Shown in pieces: positions 17,603-27,122 of a stretch of DNA of 64,000 nucleotides. Where the stretch lies: the NCBI RefSeq assembly GCF_900129215.1, contig NZ_FQUQ01000001.1, positions 1,643,456 through 1,707,455 on the forward strand, written 5' to 3'. How positions within the stretch are numbered: the stretch's first letter is position 1; every line of letters begins with the position of its first letter. This stretch comes from Pedobacter caeni (lineage in GTDB: Bacteria; Bacteroidota; Bacteroidia; Sphingobacteriales; Sphingobacteriaceae). The position numbers were made by a program, and so were the translations under genes. The notes under the pieces are model-generated. The model saw only the letters and a list, made by a program, of their open reading frames with translations, ran no database searches and was not told the DNA's origin.

Positions 17603-20600
17603 ATGAAGAAAACCATACTTTCCCTCTGTTTCCTGTCCATTTTTCAGTCGTCATTTTCCCAGGAAAAGAAATGGGACATCGAAAAATTCCAGGGACCGAC
17701 AAAAACCTTTAGCATCGACACTGATGAAGGTACCTGGATGAACCTCGACGTGAGTGCAGATGGTAAAGATATCGTTTTTGATTTGCTGGGTGATATTTAC
17801 AGCATGCCCATTACCGGTGGCTCAGCAACGCTGCTGAGCGGAGGTGTAGCATGGGATATACAGCCCCGTTTTAGCCCAAATGGCAAATACATTTCTTATA
17901 CCAGTGATAAAAATGGTGCAGACAACATCTGGATCATGAACCGCGACGGTTCCAATAAAAGGGCAGTCACCAAAGAAACTTTCAGGTTATTGAATAATGC
18001 CACATGGACACCAAACAGTGAATACCTCGTGGCCAGAAAACATTTCACCGGATCACGTTCCATGGGCGCAGGAGAAATGTGGATGTACAGTATTTATGGT
18101 GGTGAAGGGGTACAGCTGACCAAAAGAAAAAATGACCAGCAGGATGCCGGAGAGCCTAATATCAGTCCAAATGGAAGGTATCTTTACTTCAGTGAAGACA
18201 TGACACCGGGTCCTGATTTCGAATACAGTAAAGACCCGAATGGTTTAATCTATGCCATTCGTCAGCTGGATATGACCACCGGAAAGTTCAGCAACCTGAT
18301 CGCACAACCGGGTGGTGCTGCAAGGCCGCAAGTCTCGCCAGATGGCAAAATGATGGCCTACGTGAAACGAGTGCGCTTGAAATCAGTGATGTACATTCAA
18401 AATTTGCGTACAGGCGAAGAATGGCCGGTATATGAAGACCTTTCCCATGACCAGCAGGAAACCTGGGCGCTCTTTGGCGTTTATCCCAACTATGCCTGGA
18501 CACCAGATGCAAAAAGCCTTGTCTTTTACGCAAAAGGGAAAATTAAAAGAATTGACCTGGCTACACTCGTATCTGCAGATATTCCCTTCCGTGTAAACAG
18601 CAAACAAACCGTTCAGGAGGCCCTGCATTTCCCGCATGGGGTTTTCAGCAATGAGTTCAATGTAAAAATGATCCGTCAGCTGACCACCTCTGCAGATGGT
18701 AAAATGGTTGTTTTTAACGCGGCCGGATTTCTTTACAAAAAAGAACTCCCTAACGGAACACCAGAAAGGGTAACCAATGGTATCGACTTTGAATTCGAGC
18801 CAAAAATCAGCAACGACGGTAAATATGTAATTTACAGCACCTGGAATGATGAACTGAAAGGTGCGATTAAAAGAACAGACCTGAAATCAGGAAAAACCGT
18901 TACCCTGACTGATGAAAAAGGTTTTTACTACTCCCCTTCTTATTCCAATAAAGGAGATAAAATCATTTTCAGAAAAGGCATCGGAAACGATGTACTGGGT
19001 TATGCTTATGGCAGAGGAACCGGAATCTTTATCATGTCGGCCAATGGCGGACCGAAAACACTGGTTTCTGACAACGGCATTAAACCTCAGTTCAATAGCG
19101 ATGATACCCGCATTTATTTCCAGGGAAATGAAGGAGGAAAAAAAGCGTTTAAAAGCGTTGACCTCAATGGTGGCAACGAAAGGACACACTATACCTCCAC
19201 TTATGTAACTCAGTTCACACCTAGCCCCGACGGCAAATGGATGGCCTTTACAGAATTGTTTAACGTATACATCACACCAATGGTGACTGTTGGAACCCCT
19301 CTGGAGCTTTCATCCACCAATAAATCCATTCCATTGACCAGGGTAACTGCAGATGGAGGAACTTATATCCACTGGAGCAATGACAGTCAGAAGCTCTTCT
19401 GGACCTTAGGAGAACAATATTTTAGCAGAGAGATCAATACCGCTTTTAACTTCTCAGATTCCGGAAACAGTACACCTGTCCATAAACCAGACACCACTGG
19501 CATTGCGATCGGACTAAAACTTAAAAGCGATGCACCTACCGGATTACTTGCTCTAAAAGGAGCCAGAATCGTAACCATGAAAGGTGATGAAGTGATTGAA
19601 GAAGGAACCATCCTGATAGAAAACAATAAAATCATCTCCATCGGAAAAGCAGCAGAGCTCTCCATCCCTGATCAGGCAAGGGTAATTGATGTAACGGGCA
19701 AAACCATTATGCCAGGCATAGTGGATGTACACGCGCATTTAAGAACAAGTCCGGACGGGATCTCCCCTCAGCAGGACTGGTCTTATATGGCTAACCTTGC
19801 TTTTGGGGTAACGACTTCGCACGATCCATCATCCAACACAGAAATGGTGTTCAGTCAGTCGGAGATGCTCAAGGCCGGAAGAATGGTAGGTCCACGTTTG
19901 TACTCTACAGGGTCTATTTTATACGGAGCAGATGGAGATTTCAAAGTAGTGATCAACAGCCTTGATGATGCCCTATCCCACCTGAAAAGATTAAAAGCAG
20001 TAGGTGCATTCTCCGTAAAATCATACAATCAGCCGAGAAGAGATCAGCGTCAGCAGGTGCTTGAAGCGGCCAGACAATTAAAAATGGAAGTCGTACCGGA
20101 AGGTGGATCTACTTTTTTCAGTAATATGAATATGGTTGCTGATGGACATACGGGAATCGAACACAGCATTCCTGTAGCACCGGTATATAAAGATGTAACC
20201 TCATTCTGGAACAACACCAATGTAGCTTATACGCCTACTTTGATTGTAAGTTATGGCAGTCAGTGGGGCGAAAACTACTGGTATGACAGGACCAATGTAT
20301 GGGAAAATGAAAGACTAATGGCCTTTACCCCACGTCCGATTATTGACTCACGCGCCAGAAGAAGGACGACTTCAGAATATGGAGATTACGGCCATATAGA
20401 AGTTGCAAAAGCGGTTAAACAGATTGCAGAAGGTGGTACAAAAGTAAACCTTGGTGCTCATGGACAAATTCAGGGATTGGGTGCACACTGGGAATTATGG
20501 ATGTTGGTACAAGGAGGAATGACTCCTTTACAAGCCATCCGCAGCGCAACGTTAAACGGTGCAGCTTACCTTGGAATGGACAAAGAAATCGGTTCTCTGG

Positions 20601-20845
20601 AAACAGGCAAACTAGCCGACCTGATTATCATGGATGCGAATCCTCTAAATGACATCAGAAATTCTGAAAAGATCAAATATGTGGTGATCAATGGCAGAAT
20701 CTATGATAGCCTTTCCATGAATGAAATTGGCAGTCGTGAGAAACTACGTGGTAAGCTTTGGTTTGAAATGGGTAAAGGGATGATTTATAGCTTCCCAACC
20801 GGGATTGCAGAGACATGGACTTATACTGTTCCTAATTGCGATTAA
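17603..20845 (+). CDS. Exported beta-propeller / amidohydrolase fusion
   Basis: 1080 aa with a signal peptide (residues 1-19, cleavage after SFS). Residues about 30-620 form TolB/PD40 propeller repeats (FSPNGKYISYTSD, ISPNGRYLYFSED, VSPDGKMMAYVKR). Residues about 650-1060 are an amidohydrolase-superfamily domain: the metal-binding HxH in MPGIVDVHAHLRTS, later GIEHS and GAHGQIQG histidines, and the typical C-terminal GSLETGKLADLIIMDANP. It probably hydrolyses a cyclic amide or peptide-like bond in the periplasm or at the surface. Such TolB-amidohydrolase fusions are common in Bacteroidota; the substrate is unknown. It stands alone. Confidence 0.9.
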   Translation: MKKTILSLCFLSIFQSSFSQEKKWDIEKFQGPTKTFSIDTDEGTWMNLDVSADGKDIVFDLLGDIYSMPITGGSATLLSGGVAWDIQPRFSPNGKYISYTSDKNGADNIWIMNRDGSNKRAVTKETFRLLNNATWTPNSEYLVARKHFTGSRSMGAGEMWMYSIYGGEGVQLTKRKNDQQDAGEPNISPNGRYLYFSEDMTPGPDFEYSKDPNGLIYAIRQLDMTTGKFSNLIAQPGGAARPQVSPDGKMMAYVKRVRLKSVMYIQNLRTGEEWPVYEDLSHDQQETWALFGVYPNYAWTPDAKSLVFYAKGKIKRIDLATLVSADIPFRVNSKQTVQEALHFPHGVFSNEFNVKMIRQLTTSADGKMVVFNAAGFLYKKELPNGTPERVTNGIDFEFEPKISNDGKYVIYSTWNDELKGAIKRTDLKSGKTVTLTDEKGFYYSPSYSNKGDKIIFRKGIGNDVLGYAYGRGTGIFIMSANGGPKTLVSDNGIKPQFNSDDTRIYFQGNEGGKKAFKSVDLNGGNERTHYTSTYVTQFTPSPDGKWMAFTELFNVYITPMVTVGTPLELSSTNKSIPLTRVTADGGTYIHWSNDSQKLFWTLGEQYFSREINTAFNFSDSGNSTPVHKPDTTGIAIGLKLKSDAPTGLLALKGARIVTMKGDEVIEEGTILIENNKIISIGKAAELSIPDQARVIDVTGKTIMPGIVDVHAHLRTSPDGISPQQDWSYMANLAFGVTTSHDPSSNTEMVFSQSEMLKAGRMVGPRLYSTGSILYGADGDFKVVINSLDDALSHLKRLKAVGAFSVKSYNQPRRDQRQQVLEAARQLKMEVVPEGGSTFFSNMNMVADGHTGIEHSIPVAPVYKDVTSFWNNTNVAYTPTLIVSYGSQWGENYWYDRTNVWENERLMAFTPRPIIDSRARRRTTSEYGDYGHIEVAKAVKQIAEGGTKVNLGAHGQIQGLGAHWELWMLVQGGMTPLQAIRSATLNGAAYLGMDKEIGSLETGKLADLIIMDANPLNDIRNSEKIKYVVINGRIYDSLSMNEIGSREKLRGKLWFEMGKGMIYSFPTGIAETWTYTVPNCD

Positions 20846-20859
20846 CCTCAACTTGAAGA

Positions 20860-20931
20860 GTGCTCTTTGAGGGGGTGGTTTTTGAAGAGCACACTTTAAG
20901 GAGCACATTTTAAAGAGCACATTTTAAGGAG
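20860..20931 (+). repeat. 14-bp tandem repeats GAGCACAyTTTAAr
   Basis: Three adjacent copies: GAGCACACTTTAAG (20887-20900), GAGCACATTTTAAA (20901-20914), GAGCACATTTTAAG (20915-20928), then a degenerate start of a fourth. The sequence GTGCTCTTT at 20860-20868 is the exact complement of AAAGAGCAC at 20912-20920, so the array can fold back on the upstream flank. Confidence 0.8.
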
Positions 20932-20955
20932 TTTAACTATATTAAGTTGTTCTTT

Positions 20956-21048
20956 AAAAAAAGAGCATATTCTTCAAAGACTGAAATCTTTTGCACGCTG
21001 AAGGGCGGCAAAATTTTCTAGGTCTTTTCAGAACATGCTCTTTTTTTT
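20956..21048 (+). ncRNA. Candidate rod-shaped RNA or long terminator
   Basis: 13-bp perfect outer stem (20956-20968 with 21035-21047, AAAAAAAGAGCAT), an inner CTGAAA/TTTCAG stem (20981-20986 with 21026-21031) and an apical TTTTGC/GCAAAA stem (20989-20994 with 21008-21013). It ends in eight T residues. This could be an unusually large terminator of the amidohydrolase gene or a small structured RNA. No family is recognised. Confidence 0.4.
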
Positions 21049-21174
21049 ATTAAATACTGCATGATATATTGCTGTCTGCATGAGCGAGCCTTGCACTGTA
21101 CCCGTTTAAATTCATCCTCTTCTGCTTTCTTTAAGAAGGTCTTTTAACATCATGCGATGGTGCAATCATTGTTT

Positions 21175-21267
21175 TAAAGAAAAAATATCCTTCTGCTTTG
21201 AAGACATTCGAATATTTGCCCTTCAGCAAAGATTCGGGGATGAAAAGGAGAGGGATATTTTTCTTTA
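21175..21267. repeat. Second nested inverted repeat of about 92 nt
   Basis: The outer arms TAAAGAAAAAATATCC (21175-21190) and GGATATTTTTCTTTA (21253-21267) pair over 15 bp with a single A bulge. Inside, CTTTG (21196-21200) pairs with CAAAG (21227-21231) and AAG with CTT. Size and loop length match the preceding structure although the sequences differ. It may act as terminator for the minus-strand gene that ends at 21374. Confidence 0.45.
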
Positions 21268-21373
21268 TTACCTTTCAGAGCAAAATTAAATTCAGATGCC
21301 ATATAAAAAATGAATTTAAACGCCAGATAGAAATGGTTGATAAACTCAATAGCAAATTAAAACTAATGAGCGA

Positions 21374-22003
21374 TTAATAAAGATCATTCGAATAAGGAAC
21401 AAAGTCTTTTAACTTCGGCAAAGGGCTAATCCTGATGATTTTTCGGCGCTTATTGTCTTTTTTCTCTGAGTCATCGTATTTCTCTGTTTCAAGATAAACA
21501 CCTGTAGACAAATTAAAATCGACAGCACTCATTCCAAGGGGATCTGACGTTTTGGAGCTGTATCCTATCAATTCGAAATTTCCATTTTGATAACGAAATT
21601 TATGACGAAAGTGACCTCTTAAAAGCTGACAGAAAATATCAATCACACCCGCTTTGATCGTTACCTCGGAAAACCCATATCCATCTCTGTATCCGTCTTT
21701 TCCATTAGGATGTTGTTCATTAATCGCTTGATCAGTCAGGATGTTTAGTTGATACCCTCCACCCTTTTTGGCGAAAAAGATCTCCAGACGATAAGGGGAA
21801 GTATCGGCGATCGTATCCTGAGTAACGACTACAGAATCTAACAGTAAATCTTTGTTCAGATCTCCTTTAGCTATAGATACGATCACATTAAAATTCTCCT
21901 GTGCGCTAAGCCGGGCAGAAGAAACAATTAAAAGAATTGGAGTAAGCAACAATAACAGACCAACAGTGTTGATCATTTTAGTATACCTATTCATCGTGTG
22001 CAT
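21374..22003 (-). CDS. Exported protein of unknown function
   Basis: 209 aa. Hydrophobic N-terminal segment (GLLLLLTPILLIVSSARLSA) typical of a signal peptide; the start could also be Met4 or Met10. The mature part opens with a calcium-loop-like VSIAKGDLNKDLLLDSVVV, as in FG-GAP/VCBS-type proteins, followed by beta-rich sequence and a basic/acidic C-terminus (KYDDSEKKDNKRRK). No catalytic motif is recognised. Located 29 nt downstream of the BaiN-like flavoprotein stop relative to transcription, so probably co-transcribed or following it. Confidence 0.75.
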   Translation of the reverse strand: MHTMNRYTKMINTVGLLLLLTPILLIVSSARLSAQENFNVIVSIAKGDLNKDLLLDSVVVTQDTIADTSPYRLEIFFAKKGGGYQLNILTDQAINEQHPNGKDGYRDGYGFSEVTIKAGVIDIFCQLLRGHFRHKFRYQNGNFELIGYSSKTSDPLGMSAVDFNLSTGVYLETEKYDDSEKKDNKRRKIIRISPLPKLKDFVPYSNDLY

Positions 22004-22032
22004 TGTTTTTATTTACCGATATGTTTGATCTG

Positions 22033-23223
22033 TTAAATGTTTTGAGCAATCACATAACCATTTGCCCAGGCCCACTGAAAATTATATCCACCAAGCCAGC
22101 CGGTTACATCAACACATTCCCCGCCAAAAAATAAGCCAGGGATGCGTTTACATTCCAGTGTTTTGGAAGACAGCTCATTGGTATCAATTCCACCACGCAT
22201 GACTTCTGCTTTATCATAACCTTTATCACCTGCAGGTTTTACTTTAAACAGGTGAATGGTTTTCTGAATCGTTTCCAGTTCAGTTTTAGTCAGCGAGGCG
22301 ACCTGTTTTTCTACAGGCAGGAATTTCCCCATGGCATCGGTGAATTTCTTCGGGTAAATCCGGTTGAATAAGGTGGAGAGCATCAACTTGCCATTGGATT
22401 TACGCTCTGTTTCAATCAGTTCAAGGATGTCCTGTCTCGGTAATAAATCAATATTGATCTCCTCTCCTCTTTTCCAGTAGGAAGAAATTTGCAGGATCGC
22501 CGGACCACTTAGCCCCCAGTGGGTAAACAGGATGTTCTCTTCAAAAGAGATGCGGTCGTTGCTCACCTCACAGAAAACGGAGTTTCCGGATAGCTGTGCA
22601 TACCAGTCTTCGTCTTTGCCTGTGATCGTTAAAGGAACCAATGCAGGTGCTGTTTCAATGATTTTCAGGTCGTGCTTTCTGGCAAAACGCAAGGCGAAAT
22701 CGGTAGCTCCCATTTTAGGAATCGGCAATCCTCCGGTCGTGATGACCAGCTTTGGTGCTTTTAAACTGCGCGATTTATTTCCTTTCTCAAAACGGACCTC
22801 AAATCCTGCTGCTGTTTGTTCGATATCCATCACCTGTGCATCACAGATGATCTGTTGGCCGAAGTCTTCACAAATATTGGTAAAGGCAGCGACAATGTCT
22901 TTTGCATTCTTTCCATCAGGAAAAAGTTGCCCTAATGTTTTCTCTTTTCCGGAGATGCCATAAGTTTCAAAAAAGCTGATCGTATCTTCTACTGTCCATT
23001 GCGTAAATGCCGATTTGGAAAAGTGTTTGTTATTGGAAATGAACTGTTCATCAGTGGCAAACAGATTGGTATAATTGCACCTGCCTCCTCCGGAGATCAG
23101 GATTTTTGCTCCCGGTTTATCACTTTTCTCCAACAAAATTACCCTTTTCCCCAGGTACCCTGCCTGAACCGCACACATCAAACCGCAAGCTCCGGCGCCA
23201 ATAATTATAGCATCTACATCCAT
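22033..23223 (-). CDS. HI0933/BaiN-family flavoprotein oxidoreductase
   Basis: 396 aa from ATG 23223. N-terminal FAD-binding Rossmann motif DAIIIGAGACGLMCA followed by LLEKSDKPGAKILISGGGRCN, the signature of the HI0933-like family; the C-terminus GLFFGGECVDVTGWLGGYNF is equally typical. BaiN takes part in bile-acid 7-dehydroxylation in clostridia, but the family is broad and no substrate is known here. An upstream in-frame start at 23286 would overlap purK and adds a non-conserved 21-residue extension. Divergent from purK. Confidence 0.92.
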   Translation of the reverse strand: MDVDAIIIGAGACGLMCAVQAGYLGKRVILLEKSDKPGAKILISGGGRCNYTNLFATDEQFISNNKHFSKSAFTQWTVEDTISFFETYGISGKEKTLGQLFPDGKNAKDIVAAFTNICEDFGQQIICDAQVMDIEQTAAGFEVRFEKGNKSRSLKAPKLVITTGGLPIPKMGATDFALRFARKHDLKIIETAPALVPLTITGKDEDWYAQLSGNSVFCEVSNDRISFEENILFTHWGLSGPAILQISSYWKRGEEINIDLLPRQDILELIETERKSNGKLMLSTLFNRIYPKKFTDAMGKFLPVEKQVASLTKTELETIQKTIHLFKVKPAGDKGYDKAEVMRGGIDTNELSSKTLECKRIPGLFFGGECVDVTGWLGGYNFQWAWANGYVIAQNI

Positions 23224-23240
23224 CAATCCGTTTATATTGT

Positions 23241-23248
23241 TATTTTTG
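23241..23248 (+). promoter_or_regulatory. -7 box of purK-purE
   Basis: TATTTTTG, exact TAnnTTTG, 31 nt before the purK ATG; implies a leader of about 25 nt. It lies in the 56-bp divergent spacer with the flavoprotein gene. Confidence 0.5.
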
Positions 23249-23279
23249 TGCAAAATAAGCATTACTTTTTCATATCGAT

Positions 23280-24419
23280 ATGGCAAAACAAATAAGTGAT
23301 TTAAAATTAGGCATATTAGGTGGCGGTCAATTGGGCAGGATGTTGATACAGGAGGCCATCAATTATAATTTAACCACTTTAATTTTAGATCCGGATACAG
23401 ACGCTCCATGTAAACACCTTGCAAACTACTTTGAATGTGGTTCCATCACTGATTTCGACACCGTATACAACTTCGGAAAAAAGGCAGATATCATTACTAT
23501 TGAAATAGAAAAGGTAAATATTGAAGCGCTGGAACAGCTGGAAAAAGAAGGCAAGCACGTTTATCCACAGTCAAGGGTAATCCGTTTGATTCAGGATAAA
23601 GGCGTTCAAAAACAATTTTTCAAAGAAAACAACATCCCTACTGCACCATTTCAGCTGGTGAATACCAAAGAAGACATGCGCAACAGTCAGTTTCCATTTC
23701 CTTATATGCTGAAACAGCGTAAAGATGGTTATGATGGTAAAGGGGTCATGAAAATAAACAACCTGGCGGAAATCGAAAATGCTTTTGATGCCCCATGTTT
23801 AATTGAACAACTGGTAGATTTCGAGAAAGAGGTGGCTGTGATTGTTTCCAGAAACCCTAACGGTGATGTCAAAACATTCCCAATGGTGGAAATGGAGTTC
23901 AATGCAGAGGCAAACCTGGTAGAATTTCTGATCTCTCCTTCTACTTACCCTGTTGCCATTCAGAATAAAGCAGAGACCATTGCCAAGAACATCGCCTCCT
24001 CACTGAACATTACCGGACTACTAGCGGTAGAAATGTTCATCACCAAAAACGGAGATATCCTGGTAAATGAATTGGCACCGCGTCCACACAATAGCGGACA
24101 CCATACCATTGAAGGGAATTATGTTTCTCAGTTTGACCAGCATTTACGTGCGATCTTTAACCTTCCATTGGGTGATACCCGCACGATCAGCAATGCGGTA
24201 ATGATCAATCTTTTGGGAGAAAAGAACCACAATGGCGTGGCTAAATATCAGGGATTAGAAAAGATCATGGCCATTGAAGGGGTCTATGTCCACCTTTATG
24301 GTAAAAAATACACCAAACCTTTCCGCAAAATGGGACACATTACCATTGTAGACCAAAACCGCGAGAAAGCAATTGAAAAGGCCAATTATATTAAAAACAC
24401 ACTAAAAGTTATTTCCTAA
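23280..24419 (+). CDS. purK: N5-carboxyaminoimidazole ribonucleotide synthase
   Basis: 379-aa ATP-grasp enzyme converting AIR, bicarbonate and ATP into N5-CAIR in purine synthesis. Seen: [16 protein letters not shown] at the N-terminus, [14 protein letters not shown] (ATP-grasp Lys and Gly loop), [27 protein letters not shown] (metal/ATP site). Its stop overlaps the purE start by one base (TAATG), so the two are coupled. Confidence 0.97.
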   Translation: MAKQISDLKLGILGGGQLGRMLIQEAINYNLTTLILDPDTDAPCKHLANYFECGSITDFDTVYNFGKKADIITIEIEKVNIEALEQLEKEGKHVYPQSRVIRLIQDKGVQKQFFKENNIPTAPFQLVNTKEDMRNSQFPFPYMLKQRKDGYDGKGVMKINNLAEIENAFDAPCLIEQLVDFEKEVAVIVSRNPNGDVKTFPMVEMEFNAEANLVEFLISPSTYPVAIQNKAETIAKNIASSLNITGLLAVEMFITKNGDILVNELAPRPHNSGHHTIEGNYVSQFDQHLRAIFNLPLGDTRTISNAVMINLLGEKNHNGVAKYQGLEKIMAIEGVYVHLYGKKYTKPFRKMGHITIVDQNREKAIEKANYIKNTLKVIS

Positions 24420-24910
24420 TGAGCATACAAGTAGGCATTATTATGGGCAGCAAGTCTGACCTTCCTATCATGAAAGACGCAGCCGATATCCTCAAAGAAT
24501 TCGATATCCAATTTGAAATGACCGTAGTGTCTGCTCACCGGACTCCGGAAAGAATGTTTGAATACGCGAAAAATGCAGCATCTAGAGGGTTAAAAGTGAT
24601 CATCGCCGGTGCAGGTGGTGCAGCACATTTACCTGGTATGGTTGCTTCGATCACTACCCTGCCCGTAATCGGTGTTCCTGTAAAATCGTCGAACTCTATT
24701 GATGGATGGGATTCTATTCTGTCTATTCTGCAAATGCCAAATGGCATTCCTGTTGCTACTGTCGCTTTAAATGCGGCAAAAAATGCAGGTTTACTGGCTG
24801 CACAGATACTGGCTACTGCAAGTCCGGAGCTTTCTGCTAAAATGCAGGCCTACAAAGACGACCTGAAGAAAAAGATTGAAGAAAGCGCGATAGATCTTGA
24901 AAATTATTAA
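24419..24910 (+). CDS. purE: N5-carboxyaminoimidazole ribonucleotide mutase
   Basis: 163 aa class I PurE, moving the carboxyl group of N5-CAIR to give CAIR. Motifs: [25 protein letters not shown] with the catalytic His, [13 protein letters not shown] and [19 protein letters not shown]. Starts within the purK stop; the last 4 nt overlap the 3' end of the convergent YqgE gene. Confidence 0.97.
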   Translation: MSIQVGIIMGSKSDLPIMKDAADILKEFDIQFEMTVVSAHRTPERMFEYAKNAASRGLKVIIAGAGGAAHLPGMVASITTLPVIGVPVKSSNSIDGWDSILSILQMPNGIPVATVALNAAKNAGLLAAQILATASPELSAKMQAYKDDLKKKIEESAIDLENY

Positions 24911-25470
24911 TTGAGGTTAGGATCCTGAGGGAAATTACTCACATGGGCGTATTTAGGTCCAAGGTTGATGATCACTTCCTTCCAGAGTTCCTCTTCATTG
25001 TTAGAGAATACCACATCAGCATGAAACTGATCGGACACAATCCAGGTATTCTCTTTCATTTCATTCTTTAGCTGGGCTCCCGACCAACCGGAATAACCGA
25101 TAAAGAATTTAATGTCAGCCGGCTGAATGAGACGGTTGTTGATCAGCACCTTTAAAGTCTCAAAATTACCGCCCCAACATACCCCTTTGGCAATTTCCTC
25201 TCCATCTGTAATCAGGTCATGCCTTCTGTGGATAAAATGAATGGTGTCAATCGCCACCGGCCCTCCCAGGTAAACCGGAAAATCAGCACCCGCAAAATCG
25301 GGCACTAAATCGTTGAGCAGCAAAGTGCTGCGCTGATTCAGAATAAAACCTACCGTTCCTTCCTCCTGATGCTCAGTAAGAAAAACTACAGAGCGTTTAA
25401 AATTAGGATCCATTAAGAATGGTTCTGAAATTAATAATTTACCTGCTGATGGCTCTAATCGACTTAACAT
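24907..25470 (-). CDS. YqgE/AlgH family protein
   Basis: 187 aa, DUF179 family. Typical N-terminus [20 protein letters not shown], then [16 protein letters not shown] and [15 protein letters not shown]. Conserved and probably cytoplasmic; despite the AlgH name no transcription-factor activity is established. Overlaps purE tail to tail by 4 nt. A TAAATTTC box, near the TAnnTTTG consensus, lies 4 nt before the ATG. Confidence 0.93.
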   Translation of the reverse strand: MLSRLEPSAGKLLISEPFLMDPNFKRSVVFLTEHQEEGTVGFILNQRSTLLLNDLVPDFAGADFPVYLGGPVAIDTIHFIHRRHDLITDGEEIAKGVCWGGNFETLKVLINNRLIQPADIKFFIGYSGWSGAQLKNEMKENTWIVSDQFHADVVFSNNEEELWKEVIINLGPKYAHVSNFPQDPNLN

Positions 25471-25508
25471 TTCGGAAATTTAGCGATAAAATTAAATAAA
25501 CTAAAACC

Positions 25509-25516
25509 TATTTTTG
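25509..25516 (+). promoter_or_regulatory. -7 box of pdxH, leaderless start
   Basis: TATTTTTG, exact TAnnTTTG, with only 3 nt (TAC) before ATG 25520. Any transcript from it would begin at or inside the start codon region. No good -33 block is visible. Confidence 0.45.
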
Positions 25517-25519
25517 TAC

Positions 25520-26170
25520 ATGGAGCTGAATAAAGAAAATCTACAGAATTTAAGACAGGAATACCGATCAGCAGAACTAGCCGAAACTGATGTGGAAAGC
25601 AATCCCATCCTGCAATTTAAAAAATGGTTTACAGAAGCCGTAGACTCACAAATCTATGAGCCGAATGTCATGACACTGGCCACCGCAAATTCCGACAGCA
25701 AGCCCTCAGCGCGTATTGTATTGCTGAAAGGTTTTGATGAAGACGGCTTTGTATTCTTCACCAATTACGACAGTGACAAGGGAAAAGACCTGGCAGAAAA
25801 TCCACAGGCATCGCTCGTGTTTTTCTGGGCAGAACTGGAAAGACAGGTTCGTATTGATGGAGTGGTGAGTAAAATCGATGAGGAGGCTTCTTCTGCCTAT
25901 TTTCATTCCCGTCCGGCCGGAAGTCAGATTGGTGCTTCCGCTTCTCCACAAAGCAGGGTCATTCCCAACAGGGAATCTCTGGAAGAGAAAGTTGAAAAAC
26001 TAACAGCCGAATATAAAGATAAAGAAATTCCACGCCCGCTGCATTGGGGAGGATATCTGGTAGAACCCACACATATTGAATTCTGGCAAGGCAGACCGAG
26101 CAGGTTGCACGACCGTTTAAACTACCAGTTGGTGGATGGTTCATGGATTATCAATAGATTAGCACCATAA
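25520..26170 (+). CDS. pdxH: Pyridoxine/pyridoxamine 5'-phosphate oxidase
   Basis: 216 aa FMN enzyme making pyridoxal 5'-phosphate. Seen: LATANSDSKPSARIVLLKGFD, FFTNYDSDKGKDL (FMN), VRIDGVVSKI, SRPAGSQIGASASPQS and the C-terminal IEFWQGRPSRLHDRLNY with the PLP-contacting Arg/His. A TTG at 25514 is in frame but lies inside the promoter box; ATG 25520 gives the usual N-terminus MELNKENLQ. Confidence 0.96.
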   Translation: MELNKENLQNLRQEYRSAELAETDVESNPILQFKKWFTEAVDSQIYEPNVMTLATANSDSKPSARIVLLKGFDEDGFVFFTNYDSDKGKDLAENPQASLVFFWAELERQVRIDGVVSKIDEEASSAYFHSRPAGSQIGASASPQSRVIPNRESLEEKVEKLTAEYKDKEIPRPLHWGGYLVEPTHIEFWQGRPSRLHDRLNYQLVDGSWIINRLAP

Positions 26171-26196
26171 TTACTTATTACCATAAAAAAACTTAA

Positions 26197-27087
26197 ATGA
26201 AGAACATCGCAGTGATTGGCTCAGGAACAATGGGCAATGGAATCGCACATACTTTTGCGCAATTTGGCTATCAGGTAAACTTAATTGATGTAAACAATGA
26301 GGCTTTGGATCGTGCCATCAGCACCATCGGTAAAAATCTGGACCGCCAGGTAACCAAAGGAACGATTACTGAAACGGATAAGGCGAATACCCTGAAAAAC
26401 ATAACTAATTTCACACAGATTGCAGAAGGTGTAGCCAATGCAGACCTCATTGTGGAAGCAGCAACGGAAAACCTGGAGCTGAAGCTTAAAATCTTTAAAG
26501 ACCTGGATACCTATGCCAAACCGGAAGCGATCCTGGCCAGCAATACTTCATCGATCTCGATCACCAAAATTGCATCTGTGACCAGCAGAGGAGATAAAGT
26601 GATCGGAATGCACTTTATGAACCCTGTTCCGGTAATGAAACTGGTAGAGGTGATCAGAGGTTATGCCACAAGTGATGAAACTACCGCAATTGTAATGGAC
26701 CTTTCCACTAAACTGAGCAAAGCTCCGGTTGAAGTAAACGACTACCCTGGTTTTGTGGCCAACAGAATTCTGATGCCCATGATCAATGAAGCCATCTATA
26801 CTTTATACGAAAGTGTGGCTGGTGTGGAAGAGATCGATACGGTGATGAAACTGGGAATGGCGCATCCGATGGGACCGCTTCAACTGGCAGATTTCATAGG
26901 CCTGGATGTTTGTCTGGCCATCTTAAATGTACTTCATGATGGATTTGGAAACCCTAAATATGCACCATGTCCTTTATTGGTCAATATGGTGACGGCAGGG
27001 AACAAAGGAGTGAAATCCGGAGAAGGATTTTACAACTATGCCAAAGGCGTTAAGGAAGCAGTTGTAGCCTCCAAATTCAGCAAATAA
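26197..27087 (+). CDS. 3-hydroxybutyryl-CoA dehydrogenase
   Basis: 296 aa. NAD-binding Rossmann motif GSGTMGNGIAHTFAQFG at the N-terminus, adenine-ribose Asp in NLIDVNNEA, catalytic His in GMHFMNPVPVMKLVEVI, then SKAPVEVNDYPGFVANRIL and the C-terminal HPMGPLQLADFIGLD helix bundle. Oxidises 3-hydroxyacyl-CoA (hbd/paaH/fadB2 class). Neighbouring beta-oxidation genes are absent, so butyrate/PHB or phenylacetate context cannot be decided. Confidence 0.94.
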   Translation: MKNIAVIGSGTMGNGIAHTFAQFGYQVNLIDVNNEALDRAISTIGKNLDRQVTKGTITETDKANTLKNITNFTQIAEGVANADLIVEAATENLELKLKIFKDLDTYAKPEAILASNTSSISITKIASVTSRGDKVIGMHFMNPVPVMKLVEVIRGYATSDETTAIVMDLSTKLSKAPVEVNDYPGFVANRILMPMINEAIYTLYESVAGVEEIDTVMKLGMAHPMGPLQLADFIGLDVCLAILNVLHDGFGNPKYAPCPLLVNMVTAGNKGVKSGEGFYNYAKGVKEAVVASKFSK

Positions 27088-27110
27088 TATCAATTACAAG
27101 CCTTTTATAC

Positions 27111-27118
27111 TAACTTTA
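27111..27118 (+). promoter_or_regulatory. -7-like box of ruvB
   Basis: TAACTTTA, one base off TAnnTTTG, followed by CCCC and the ruvB ATG at 27123. The same close spacing is seen at bioF, pdxH, queG and the gene at 31756-32196. Confidence 0.35.
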
Positions 27119-27122
27119 CCCC

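Larger units (their letters stand above)
20846..21373. other. 528-bp structured intergenic region
   Basis: No convincing protein-coding frame. It contains three tandem 14-bp repeats and two successive nested inverted repeats of about 92 nt each (listed separately). It lies between the 3' ends of two convergent genes. Confidence 0.6.

Noticed and set aside
22532..22963. 143-codon plus-strand frame
   Set aside because: Antisense shadow of the HI0933-like flavoprotein gene.
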